Assembly: GCA_001600415.1 (NCBI GenBank)
Contig: BCJX01000003.1
Coordinates: 2,052,667 to 2,116,666, forward strand
Source of the DNA: Pascua guehoae
Lineage: Eukaryota; Basidiomycota; Tremellomycetes; Trichosporonales; Trichosporonaceae
DNA length: 64,000 nucleotides
Direction: 5' to 3'
Both the position numbers and the translations under genes were made by a program. The notes under the pieces were generated by a model. It searched no databases. It saw nothing but the letters and a program-made list of their open reading frames with translations, and was not told the origin of the DNA. This document shows positions 52,206 to 61,321 of the stretch, piece after piece. Each line of letters begins with the position of its first letter. The stretch's first letter is position 1.

Positions 52206-52536
52206 AGATGGTAGAGGCACTGTATACTGCATCGATGGATTGTATCACCACGATATTGGCTTTGTGGCAGGTATAGCCGAGGTCGTACTGCCATTGTGCA
52301 GGCTGAGTGGAGAATAGCAACCATTGGTGCGCAGATTCGAACGCGCGACCACCAGCCGTTGGCGGTTCGCGCCTTGTTGGTTGCGGGGTGATGCGGGGCG
52401 GTACGGGGCACGCGGGGTAAACCTCCACTCCGGTTGTCAGCTCGAACAATGACTCGAGTCACCCCCTCGTCCCCAAGTATCACCCCGAACACGCCCAGCC
52501 GTCCCACCCACTTGCACACTTGTCGACTGACACTGA
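52206..52536. other. Intergenic with a tRNA-like but rejected element
   Basis: See rejected items for the B-box-like GTTCGAATC hairpin on the minus strand at 52317-52384. Confidence 0.5.
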
Positions 52537-53509
52537 ATGACACGCACACTTGCGACGCTCCCAGACCGTGCGTCGCAAGCGTACCGCGCCTCTCTCGCAC
52601 CCAGTCTCCGGTGGGACGCCGCGCGTCGCGAACCATACCTCCAGCTCCCGTCATTTCCCGACCTGCGCATCGTGCCGTGGCGCCCTGGTGTAGAAGATGA
52701 TGTTGTGCGTGCCATCTCTCCTACTGCGTTTGGGAAGTAGCCGAGCCGCGAGCCGATTGTGTAGTCATGTGAACTGACGATCAGACGACATTGTTCAACC
52801 ACCACGCCGTGGGACGGTGGATGTATCGCCTGCCCTATCCGTACGTGTTTTAGACCTCAAGCCGCGGACGTTGGAGCTTGAGTGGATGGTTTGGTGTCTG
52901 TAGCTGACGTCTAGGATGAGCCGGGCGTACGTGGCCGACTGGACCGCGCGCGAGGTGGCCACGTCCGCCAAGCTCGTCGCAGCCATGGAGGCTGCCATGG
53001 GGCCCCGACCGCTGGGTGGTGATGCGACGTCTTCGAGCTCTAGCTCTAGCTCTAGCTCGGCGCTGGCTCCGCCGCCCGATGCGCCACCCATAGAGGGCCT
53101 GCCGTTCCGCCTCCTGTTCTCGGCGTCTGAGAAGCGCGTCGTTGGCGAAATCCACATGGTGCCCAACGAAGAGGAAGAGGTCGATGGTCCAGGCACCCCG
53201 CGCGTCCCGGCCGACGAAATGCTCACGAGACCCGTACAGGACCAGGTTTGGGAGCTGAGCTATGTCCTCGAGCCCGCCCTCCACGGGCGCGGCGTCATGT
53301 CCGAAACAGTCGGGTGTGTGGTTGCTTGGATCAAGGACTGGATGCGTGTAGGCAAAGTTGGCGCGTACTATGCGCTCGACAATCCTGCAAGTGGTGGGGT
53401 GCTTGCAAAGTGTGGAATGACGTTTATCCGGTCGGGCCGAGATTACTGGCCTGAAGAAAAGGGTGGCGGTCTTTGCGACTACGGATACTATGAGATGGGG
53501 CTATTGTAG
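52537..53509 (+). CDS. GNAT-family N-acetyltransferase
   Basis: 272 aa from exons 52537-52704, 52785-52840 and 52915-53509, joining in frame (VTTLFNHHAVGRWMYRLPYP, then MSRAYVADW). GNAT features: N-terminal LRIVPWRPGVEDDV, a strand with RVVGEIHMVPN, then WELSYVLEPALHGRGVMSET (the acetyl-CoA loop, Q/R-x-x-G-x-G/A-like HGRGVMSE), and YYALDNPASGGVLAKCGMTF typical of the RimJ/RimL group. An Ser run (10 residues) encoded by AGCTCT repeats interrupts the middle. The substrate is unknown; ribosomal-protein or small-molecule acetylation are both possible. The 3' end lies only 27 bp from the end of the convergent family D gene. Confidence 0.8.
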
Positions 53510-53536
53510 TACATGCACACTGCATTGTTACGACTA

Positions 53537-54928
53537 CTATACCGTCTCACGGATGGGAACACCGTGTCGGCTATGAACTCCATAACCCTTGGTCCCCTGG
53601 CACCCCGCGGTTTCGTATTCGTCGTGGGTCAGAAATGTAATGTTGCCAGAGTACGTGATCGCCTCCGTGTGGGTCCAACGGTCTCTCCTGCGACCGACCG
53701 TGCCGACAGTTCTCGCAGTGAATGCTTTGAAGTCTGGGGTTCGCCTCCAGGCGATCGTGCCGTCCGACCTGATGCGAGGGAGGTGGCCTTGGATCGCCGT
53801 GTCGGCTCCAACGACCGAGACCATAACGTTGGGAATGATAGATGCGATGATCTGGGCGATGGTGCACACGAGCGTTGTCAATGTGCCGCGCAAGGCACGC
53901 TCGACATATCGTTCATCGTCGAGGTAGAGCATGGGCGCTTGGAGAATGATGGCGAATTCGGTAACGGTGTTGGCGAGCTGAATTCTCGGGTAGTTCCAGA
54001 CCACCCGACGGCAGTGTGGGTCTTGTGCCAACTGGAGCTCGGCGCGGGACACTTGGGGGTAGGTAATTACTCCCACCTCCTGGTTGGAGTTGAGATAGGC
54101 GTCACAGGTGACTTTGTAGGATCTCCAGATCATGCGAGCGGTACGCGCCCGAATGGGCACCGTCTGGAGATCCAAGTCGGGGTCGCGACCGGAACCTTCG
54201 AAGCTTACGAGCTCTACGCGATCGAGATGAGGGAGGAGCGGAAGAATCATCTCGTTGACTACGGCTCGGTTCCCAATGTAGAACCCGCACAAGCGCACCG
54301 TTCGCGTGTGTGTGAGGAATGACCAACGGTTACTGTCGATCGTCTGTGCGGGTCGGCCATAGCTGGGGGCTGGAGGCGCCTTCGTAGGCATGAAGCGTGG
54401 GTGTTTGCCATAGTCGTTCTCACTCTCTCGGTGTCGATTGCTGTGTCCCACAACAACCCACGGGTGTGCGGGGAGGTTGCGAAATTCGGGCCGAAGGGAA
54501 ATCCGCAGATCGACAGCAAGAATGGCGTCTACGAGTCGGCAGAAGTAGGGGCTGGTGAGGCGCCATTTGAGGAGCGCGGTGTGGGGTGAGTTGGCGATAA
54601 TGAACTCGACAATGTGTGGGAACGACGTGAAGGAGATAGAGGTCTGAGCCCTGGTCATGGCCTGGGTTGGTGCGGTCTGACTTGACTCGATGCTGGGCTC
54701 CTCGACGTTGTGTTCCTCGAGGTTGGGTTCCTCGAGGTTGGGTTCCTCGAGGTTGGGTTCCTCGAGGTTGGGTTCTTCTGCGTTGGATGCCTCGACGTGC
54801 ACTCCATCGTCCTGGTGTTGCTCGGCTTGTGGACGCTCCACGCGGTGTCGCTTTGCGGGGGAGCGCTTTGGAAGGGGGCGGTATCGCCGCTTCAACGGCT
54901 CTCGAAGGGGCGGGGGTCGCGGCTCCAT
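53537..54928 (-). CDS. F-box-like family D protein, copy 1
   Basis: 463 aa from ATG 54928 (MEPRPPPLREPLKRRYR); the open frame continues to 55396 through pyrimidine-rich leader sequence. The N-terminus is Arg/Pro-rich, followed by a tandem repeat of EEPNL encoded by a 15-base unit. The F-box-like module is SFPHIVEFIIANSPHTALLKWRLTSPYFCRLVD. The same SFPHIV/AFPHIV/QFPHIV start and the R-L-x-S-x-x-x-x-x-x-VD helix occur in the genes at 55481 and 61322. The remainder has leucine-rich segments (MILPLLPHLDRVELV) and no catalytic motif. Role as a ubiquitin-ligase substrate receptor is inference from the module only. Family D is not obviously related to family A. Confidence 0.65.
   Translation of the reverse strand: MEPRPPPLREPLKRRYRPLPKRSPAKRHRVERPQAEQHQDDGVHVEASNAEEPNLEEPNLEEPNLEEPNLEEHNVEEPSIESSQTAPTQAMTRAQTSISFTSFPHIVEFIIANSPHTALLKWRLTSPYFCRLVDAILAVDLRISLRPEFRNLPAHPWVVVGHSNRHRESENDYGKHPRFMPTKAPPAPSYGRPAQTIDSNRWSFLTHTRTVRLCGFYIGNRAVVNEMILPLLPHLDRVELVSFEGSGRDPDLDLQTVPIRARTARMIWRSYKVTCDAYLNSNQEVGVITYPQVSRAELQLAQDPHCRRVVWNYPRIQLANTVTEFAIILQAPMLYLDDERYVERALRGTLTTLVCTIAQIIASIIPNVMVSVVGADTAIQGHLPRIRSDGTIAWRRTPDFKAFTARTVGTVGRRRDRWTHTEAITYSGNITFLTHDEYETAGCQGTKGYGVHSRHGVPIRETV
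54708..54778 (-). repeat. 15-base coding repeat giving EEPNL units
   Basis: Four near-perfect units of GGTTGGGTTCCTCGA on the plus strand (minus-strand peptide EEPNL), with a diverged unit at each side. In frame with family D copy 1. Confidence 0.85.
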
Positions 54929-55480
54929 GGGGTGTCCCTCTGTCGGGGAGCGTTCTCGGAGGGGGCCGAGTTGCCGCTCGGCGAAGCGGCCTAGGACGAC
55001 GAGAAACCCAAGGAGACAAAGAACGACGAGCAGAATGTTGGCGAAGGTTGAGCGACAGGTCGGCAAGGGTGACCAAGTGAGAGGGAAGGAGTCCGAGTCG
55101 GTGGCGAGAGAAAGTGACGAATGCCGAGGGCAAAGGGAAATGATGGAAGGGGGAACACGAGACGAGAGAGGGAAAGAAGGTAACAGGGGTGAGGAGAGTG
55201 AATGAGGTGAAACAGAGGATGCGAATGAGGGGATGAGAGGGTAAGAGATGAACGAGTGTGGAAATGGGTGAAAGGGATGAGATGCCAAAGTGAGTTGCGG
55301 ATCCGACATGTGTTGATGTGGCATTCTGAGCAATGTGGCACAGTGAATGTTTAACCCGCCGTCCAACGCATTCTTGTGTTTGTTCATTCCATACAACCTT
55401 CTTCAAGTACTTCTTTCGTAATTTGCCAACATTACTATTTGTCCTTCCACGCCGACTCACAGCTCACAGCGCAATCTCCT
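54929..55480. other. Leader/promoter of family D copy 1
   Basis: Pyrimidine-rich on the minus strand (55080-55260). An upstream in-frame segment includes a hydrophobic stretch (ANILLVVLCLLGFLVVL), so an alternative, longer, membrane-anchored form from an upstream ATG cannot be excluded. Confidence 0.4.
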
Positions 55481-56596
55481 CTACCAACTGGCGCCCGCCT
55501 CAAACTCCCTGTGCGAAGAAAACGCGACCGAGGTCGCAGCGTCCATGGCGTCCTCGTTTGTCCAGTTAAACCTGTCATACCCGATATCTCTGATCTTGTG
55601 GATCAACAGCGTTTGGACATGCTGCAAGCTCAAGGGCGATGCCATCTGGACGCGGCACAGGCCGACCACACGACACTTTACTTTGGGGAGTAGTGTGGCC
55701 ATGACTCCGGCGACACCATCGAGGACGCCGAGATTGCAACCGGCTTCGTCGTGCCGGCCGCCCGGTTCACCGTCGTCGGGGTCAAAGCGCAGCAATCCAT
55801 CTTCGGGAAATTCGATAACGAGCTCCTCGAGGCACGGGGGCACGGTGAGGTCGAGTGTCTCCCAGCGATGGAGGGTCTGGGATTCGACGCGCGGTAAGAG
55901 CGAGAGAATGGCACGTTTGACGTTGGGAAGGACAAACGTCTGCTGTCCGTGCGGTGGGCTGGAGTAGCACGAGATAAAGTGGACAAACTTGACAGTCTCG
56001 GCTTTGAAGGGCGGTGGCAGGACATTGTACATGTCCGAGCACGAGACTTGGAGGAGGCGGACGCCTGTGAGACACGTGCGGAGCGGCGCGAGCACGGCGG
56101 CGGCAAGTCGGATGCCCTTGTCCCGGGGCACGATGCGGAGCATGTGCACGATACGCAGGATGCGTGTGTGCCTGAGGCATGCCCAGCCGGCGGTGTCGTC
56201 GAGGAGGGGCCATAGCGCAAAGGTCGTGTACGATTTGAGCACGTCGGCTGGGATGCCAGTGGGGTGGACGAGCGTATCAATGGCCGTTGAATCGACAATG
56301 ACGCCCTGATCGAGGAGCATGAAGCGCGGGTGCCGCAATCGCGGGAACATGCGGCGCCCGGGCCGCACAATGTGGCCCCGCACACTGAGCCGTGTGAGAC
56401 CGTCGTTCCCCTCACTGCACCGGATATCAAAAATCAGGTGTCCGGCAAGGATGCCGTCGACCGTTTCGCGAACGGCGCGCGAGACAAGTCGCCATTCGAG
56501 GAGCGTTTCGTACTGCAGGTTACGAGCAATGGCCTCGACGATATGTGGGAACGCGCTGTATTCGAGCGGTGTGGCGGGGGCGGGGTCGACATCCAT
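55481..56596 (-). CDS. F-box-like family D protein, copy 2
   Basis: 371 aa, single exon from ATG 56596 (MDVDPAPATPLEYS). The F-box-like AFPHIVEAIARNLQYETLLEWRLVSRAVRETVD begins at residue 14. Further on: HPRFMLLDQG (compare HPRFMPT in copy 1 and NPRFAAC in copy 3), CLRHTRILRIVHMLRIV, GVRLLQVSCSDMY, and CLEELVIEFPEDGLL. It lacks the long linker and repeats of copies 1 and 3 and is the most compact member. The C-terminus (YDRFNWTNEDAMDAAT, then SSHREFEAGASW) parallels the HDEYETAG end of copy 1. Function unknown. Confidence 0.68.
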   Translation of the reverse strand: MDVDPAPATPLEYSAFPHIVEAIARNLQYETLLEWRLVSRAVRETVDGILAGHLIFDIRCSEGNDGLTRLSVRGHIVRPGRRMFPRLRHPRFMLLDQGVIVDSTAIDTLVHPTGIPADVLKSYTTFALWPLLDDTAGWACLRHTRILRIVHMLRIVPRDKGIRLAAAVLAPLRTCLTGVRLLQVSCSDMYNVLPPPFKAETVKFVHFISCYSSPPHGQQTFVLPNVKRAILSLLPRVESQTLHRWETLDLTVPPCLEELVIEFPEDGLLRFDPDDGEPGGRHDEAGCNLGVLDGVAGVMATLLPKVKCRVVGLCRVQMASPLSLQHVQTLLIHKIRDIGYDRFNWTNEDAMDAATSVAFSSHREFEAGASW

Positions 56597-57642
56597 TGTG
56601 GCTGGGGTGATCGAGACGTGTTTGGGTTGCGGGAATAGGTCAACTCGGTCTGCAGTCAAGGTGGACACCGAGCGGGGTCAAGCGAGGAACGATGGAAGCC
56701 TGGCTAGAGAGCGATCCAGAGCCGCAGGTGATAAATATGTCGTGGGGTCGGGCACTGAGAGACCGGGGGGGATCACTACCGATGGGAGAAGCCGATGACG
56801 ATCTCGGAGCGGCTCGAGCCGGGGTGTAATTGTCGATTGGAGTGTGGTGTGTGCGAGTGGTGGAGTGTCCGCCAAGTGAGAGGAGGAGCTGTGGGAGCGT
56901 TCACGAATGCAACGTCAAGACCACAGTCGAGGCCGTCGGGGACAGAGGGCGCGGGTGAGTGTATCTGGATGACAGAGGGGCAACGGAGACGATCGGGTAA
57001 GGCCCAACATATATGTGAGCACGTAGCATGCGCAACAGCAGGACCAAGCGTCTAGCCGGAACAGTCCTCCTTGACCCCCTGTGTTTGTGGTAAATGTTCA
57101 TGTTGTAGATGCCGCTCATTCTGGGCGCTCGGGGCTCCTCCAAGCTTCATGTCTGTCTCCTCACGGCGGGCCCGTGCGATGCATGCTCCGCTTCTTGTGA
57201 ACCGTGCGCCGCGCCGCCCGTGTCTTTGGGGCATAATGTGGCTTGCCGCGCTCGCGTTCTGTGTGACCCACCCCCTCCTGGCCTCCGACACGGGCAGTCT
57301 CGTACGACATCGGAGTTGATCGCGTTGTTGGTGCAGTGGCAGCCCGATAATGGCTTGTCGATCGTAAACGCCGCATAGTGGAATGCAATCAATGTCATGG
57401 AGTGAGTTGTGCAGTCTCGAACGCGTCGCAGCATGCGTCACCAGGAGTACAAGTTGCAATCACCAGAGACAGTGCCATGTTTCGAAGTGGTCTTGGCTCG
57501 CGGCTCGGCAACTCGGCTACCCCCTTTCCCCACGGGGAACCCCGGCCCGGCGCGGCCATGTCCGCCACACACGGCTCCAGGCTCAATTACCCACGCCCAC
57601 CATAATGTCTCTTGACTCTGCTCTTCTTCATCAACACCAGAC
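56597..57642. other. Intergenic and divergent promoter, nothing certain
   Basis: Between family D copy 2 (minus) and the enoyl-CoA hydratase gene (plus). Small open frames at 57052-57459 on both strands look like shadows of each other. Confidence 0.5.
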
Positions 57643-58617
57643 ATGTCTGCACGTAAGACCCCCTCCCCACCCGTATACCACGATAAACTGACACACCCAG
57701 TCGCCGGTCTTCCCACACTCCCCGCCCGGGCGGGGTACATTACGATCAACAATGCCGCCAAGCGCAACGCCCTGAGCCTCGCCGTGCTCCGCGACCTGCG
57801 TTCACAGCTGCACGCTGCGTCAACGTCGGCCGCGACGGGCGAGCTCCTTATCCTCCCAGATTTCTCTCCGGGCATTCTGGACGACCTCGAGGCCGGGGAC
57901 GCGCGGTACGCGTGGCTCCTGGACGGCGCCGAATGGCGTCGCCATCGGGCCGGACTGCCGAGCGTCCTTGTCCTGCGCTCCGAGGGACCCGTCTTCAGCT
58001 CGGGGCACGACTTGAAGGAGCTTGCGGGTCTCTCTCATGCCGAGGTCAAGGAGACGTTTGCGCTGTGTGCCGAAGTCATGCGGCTGATCAGACACTCGCC
58101 CGCCCCCGTCGTGTGTGCGGTCCAGGGGCTGGCGACCGCCGCGGGCCTCCAGCTCGCCCTCTCCGCCGACTGGACAATCGCGGGCGCCAACACGCCCTTC
58201 CGCCTGCCCGGGGCCACGATTGGATTGCCCTGTACGAGTCCGAGTACTGCCGTCGGACGCCGCCTGGGCCCAGGCGCCACGTACCGGATGCTCGCGACTG
58301 CGGAACCCGCCAAGGCGGCCCAGTTTACAGACGCCGTCGATGTCGTCACTGCAGACACACCAGAGGGCGAAGCGGACGCACTGGAACAGCGCGTCGCACA
58401 CGTCGTCGAACAGATTGCGTCGGGCCCAGCACAGCCGACCGCCCTGGGGAAATGGGCGTTCTGGACACAGATGGGCATTCGCGGCGCAGGCGGCGATGGG
58501 TACGAGGAGGCGGCGCATTGGGCGGGCAGAGTCATGGCCCTCCACGCCCGGGCGGAGGATGCAAAGGAGGGAATTGGGGCGTTCTTTGAGAAGCGCAAGC
58601 CCGAGTGGACCACGTAA
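57643..58617 (+). CDS. Enoyl-CoA hydratase/isomerase family protein (ECHDC3-like)
   Basis: Crotonase fold: YITINNAAKRNALSLAVL, then VLVLRSEGPVFSSGHDLKEL (oxyanion strand), SPAPVVCAVQGLATAAGLQL (second oxyanion Gly), and ANTPFRLPGATIGLPCTSPS with the Pro-Gly-Ala-x-x-Gly-Leu-Pro block. The usual catalytic Glu positions are not both evident, as in the ECHDC3 group. An unusually long insert (TGELLILPDFSPGILDDLEA) after the first strand is extra. Read as one exon it has 324 aa. A perfect-looking intron at 57653-57700 (GTAAGA, CTGAC, CAG; 48 nt) would instead give MSALAGLPTLPARAGY. Both are in frame. It may be mitochondrial, given the short basic start. Confidence 0.8.
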   Translation: MSARKTPSPPVYHDKLTHPVAGLPTLPARAGYITINNAAKRNALSLAVLRDLRSQLHAASTSAATGELLILPDFSPGILDDLEAGDARYAWLLDGAEWRRHRAGLPSVLVLRSEGPVFSSGHDLKELAGLSHAEVKETFALCAEVMRLIRHSPAPVVCAVQGLATAAGLQLALSADWTIAGANTPFRLPGATIGLPCTSPSTAVGRRLGPGATYRMLATAEPAKAAQFTDAVDVVTADTPEGEADALEQRVAHVVEQIASGPAQPTALGKWAFWTQMGIRGAGGDGYEEAAHWAGRVMALHARAEDAKEGIGAFFEKRKPEWTT

Positions 58618-59520
58618 GACGTCACAATGCGGTTGAGGAGGCCGCCCAGACTCACAGCGGCGCATATCTGCTTTGGTAGCTGACAACGGTGTGTCCATGT
58701 ATCCATTGACCATTGTGCGGCCACTACGAGCGACTCCTCCAATGTCTCAGCTGCCAAGCAACATGGTAGGCAACCTCCATACAGCAGCCTATTGAGCTCT
58801 TGCACAACTCACCTGCTCCTGACAGGATCTCGATGATGTGCTTTCCTCTTTCCTGACACTCACGGATCCCTCTCTCTGTGCGAAACACACAAGGCAACGT
58901 GGCGGAGTGGTTAACGCGGTTGACTCGAATCAGCGGTCGATCAACTTCCTTCGGGAGCACATGTTCGAATCATGTCGTTGTCGGCAGATGGGTCTTCAGA
59001 CCCAGTCTTTTTAGGATATTTGAGAGGAGGAAGACTAACACATGCTGCTTGCTGGTGAGCTGCGAGTCTGTTCTCCGCGACAATTGGCGTATTGACAATG
59101 ATCAATAACAGTGGGTGCACTGTGCAGAGCTGTGGCCGCTGGCCGATGAAGCATTCGAGGTTCTGAATGCCAGGCTGGACGCTAGTACTGTACTGCACCC
59201 AGAGCGAGCGCGACTGGGCACAGAATGCATTACGGCAGTGACCACAAGGCAAGGAAGGGTGTTTGGTTCTAGAAGATCACGTGGTTTTATCACGGAAGCG
59301 GCAAGAACGTGTATTTTAGGAGCGAGGTGACAAGCCAGTGCGGTATGACGGAAGCGCGTGACGTGTGTTGATGATGATCTTGGCGAAGCTTAATTCATCT
59401 TGCCCCGCCACCCAGCCACCACATGTACCGCCCCATGTTGCCACTGCCCCTGCCCCCCAGTTTACCTGTTTACCACTACCTCGTCTCCTGTCAACTATTG
59501 TACATACTCTACTTGCCACC
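58618..59520. other. Intergenic with the tRNA gene
   Basis: Apart from tRNA-Ser, no gene. The last 100 bases are the C-rich leader of the DUF2235 gene. Confidence 0.5.
58893..58983 (+). tRNA. tRNA-Ser (anticodon CGA) with a 10-nt intron
   Basis: The acceptor stem GGCAACG pairs with CGTTGTC (one G-U), with G as discriminator. The D arm is GCG-GAGTGGTTAA-CGC. The anticodon stem GTTGA/TCAAC pairs perfectly only when the 10 bases 58930-58939 are removed between positions 37 and 38. The anticodon CGA is at 58926-58928. The long variable arm TTCC-TTC-GGGA is as in Ser tRNAs. The T arm is ACATG-TTCGAAT-CATGT. A box and B box are both good. Confidence 0.9.
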
Positions 59521-60903
59521 ATGCCTCAGGCGATCCACAAGCGACTGATCATGTGCTGCGACGGCACGTGGAACGACGCCGACAGCGAGGATGACAGCCC
59601 GACGAATGTGACGCGAATGACGCGCCTGTTTTCCCTTTCGTGCAACGACGGATCGGTGCAGATTGTCAACTATCAGTCTGGCGTAGGCACGGGCAGCAAC
59701 ACTGTCGACACGCTGATTGGCGGTGCCTTCGGTGTGGGTGTGGCGCAGCGTGTGCGGGACGTCTACTATTTCATTGCGCAAAACTACTGCGAGGGAGACG
59801 ACATTATCCTGGTCGGTTTTTCGCGCGGGGCGTTTACTGCGCGGTCTGTTGCTGGGCTCATTGGGTCGATTGGGCTCCTTACGCGTGACGGAATGGAGGA
59901 TTTCTACCCCATCTTTGAGGACATGGAGTCGTGGAACCAGCCGTCGTACAATGACCCGTTCCCCGAGCGGCCTTTCCCCGACAAGCCCACTGGGCCACTC
60001 GCTGGGCCGCTGTACCGGCAGAAGCTCGAGGAGCTCGGCCTCACACGTACAGGTGTCAATGTCAAGGCGGTCGCCGTCTGGGACACGGTCGGCAGTCTCG
60101 GCATCCCCCAGACGGCCATGATGCACCGGCTGGGCCTGCAGCCCAATGCCCAGTGGTACCAATTCTTCGACACGAGTCTCTCAAACGTCATTCTCCACGC
60201 GTTCCAGGCCCTCGCGCTCGACGAGGTTCGACCCCCGTTTGCACCCGCCGTCTGGGAGCGCCTCGGCGACAATACCAACACCGAGCTGCGGCAGTGCTGG
60301 TTCCCTGGCGCCCACAGCAATGTCGGCGGCGGAAAGCCCGACCAGGGCGTCGCCGACATTACGCTCGCGTGGATGATGGACCAGCTCGCCAGTGTCGGCG
60401 TCGAGTTTGACGCCCAAGCAGTCGCCAAGCAGTTTTCGTCCACCGAAGCGTGGTACCACAAACACCCCACACAGGCCATCTGGGCAACCCCAGACGTCTA
60501 CGACCACTTCAAGCCCGTCCGCCCCTGGTCCCTCGGCTCCATCACCAGCAGCAACAATTTCATCTACAAGTTTGCCGGCACTCTCATCCGCACCCCAGGC
60601 TGCTACAAGCAAGTCGACCCGCGCACACTCAAGGCAAAAGACGCCTATCTTCAGAACACAAACGAGACTGTCCACCCTTGCGTCCGTGTCCGGCTCGGCT
60701 GTGGCGGCCTCGGTCTCAACGACAAGGCAAAGTGGGACGCACCCGCCCTCAAACACTGGCAGTACAAGGATGGCGCATGGGAGTATACCGGCAAGGAGAA
60801 GATTCCAGTCACGCGTCTCCCAGAGGCGCAGCTTGGCCCCTTTGAGATGCAGCTCTTGGACGCAACAAAGTCCAAGTCGCTCCTCGAAAAGGGTCCCAAC
60901 TAA
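59521..60903 (+). CDS. DUF2235 alpha/beta-hydrolase
   Basis: 460 aa, uninterrupted single exon (unusual here). The DUF2235 pattern: N-terminal RLIMCCDGTWNDADSEDD, NVTRMTRLF, a hydrolase nucleophile elbow ILVGFSRGAFTARSVAGLIG (G-x-S-x-G), VKAVAVWDTVGSLGIP, and CWFPGAHSNVGGGKPDQGVA, where Asp and His complete the probable triad. No signal peptide. Members of the domain include phospholipase-like effectors in bacteria and many uncharacterised fungal proteins; no substrate can be read from the sequence. Start ATG 59521 (CACCATGCC) follows a C-rich leader; the open frame runs further upstream to 59365 without homology. Confidence 0.85.
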   Translation: MPQAIHKRLIMCCDGTWNDADSEDDSPTNVTRMTRLFSLSCNDGSVQIVNYQSGVGTGSNTVDTLIGGAFGVGVAQRVRDVYYFIAQNYCEGDDIILVGFSRGAFTARSVAGLIGSIGLLTRDGMEDFYPIFEDMESWNQPSYNDPFPERPFPDKPTGPLAGPLYRQKLEELGLTRTGVNVKAVAVWDTVGSLGIPQTAMMHRLGLQPNAQWYQFFDTSLSNVILHAFQALALDEVRPPFAPAVWERLGDNTNTELRQCWFPGAHSNVGGGKPDQGVADITLAWMMDQLASVGVEFDAQAVAKQFSSTEAWYHKHPTQAIWATPDVYDHFKPVRPWSLGSITSSNNFIYKFAGTLIRTPGCYKQVDPRTLKAKDAYLQNTNETVHPCVRVRLGCGGLGLNDKAKWDAPALKHWQYKDGAWEYTGKEKIPVTRLPEAQLGPFEMQLLDATKSKSLLEKGPN

Positions 60904-61321
60904 GTGGCACAGTAATTGGTGGCACACGAAGAAGCAAGGAGGACGGGTAGTAATCAGTGACACGCAAAGCAAGCAACAGTAACACACGTAGAAATAAGTA
61001 ACGCAAGAAGCAAGTAACACACGTACAAAGTAACACAAGTATGAGGTAACGAATGTAATGCATCCTGTAACGACGGCTGAGACATGGACCTGGTCTGGAC
61101 CTGCACGAGCAAAGTGTCAAACCTGTCTACGATCCTCTGCCCTGTCACAGTGCATTCTGGCACTCAAGGCGCCACCTGGTTAGCAGCAGTGTGTCAATGA
61201 GCAGCGCGGACGGCTACTTCTTTCACCCTTTCTCAATCTTCCATGACACATCTACTTCTGCCTTTCATTGTTCTACTTCGTCTGATCACATTTTGACTTC
61301 TAAACTCCCAACTTTATTCTC
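60904..61321. other. Convergent 3' flanks, repeats only
   Basis: No gene; contains the GTAACACA repeats. Confidence 0.5.
60958..61050. repeat. Degenerate AAGTAACACACGTA repeats
   Basis: About five imperfect units of 14-16 bases with GTAACACA cores, between two convergent genes. Confidence 0.75.

Noticed and set aside
52317..52384. tRNA-like element on the minus strand: ends GCAACCA and TGGTTGC pair over 7 bp, 68 nt apart, with a GTTCGAATC B-box-like core
   Set aside because: The T stem around the B-box does not pair, there is no D arm or A box, and no 5-bp anticodon stem can be drawn. Probably a chance hairpin or a very decayed tRNA.
54420..55460. 346-aa minus-strand ORF with RGTQP repeats
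   Set aside because: Shadow frame of the EEPNL repeat in family D copy 1; the F-box-like module is in the other frame.
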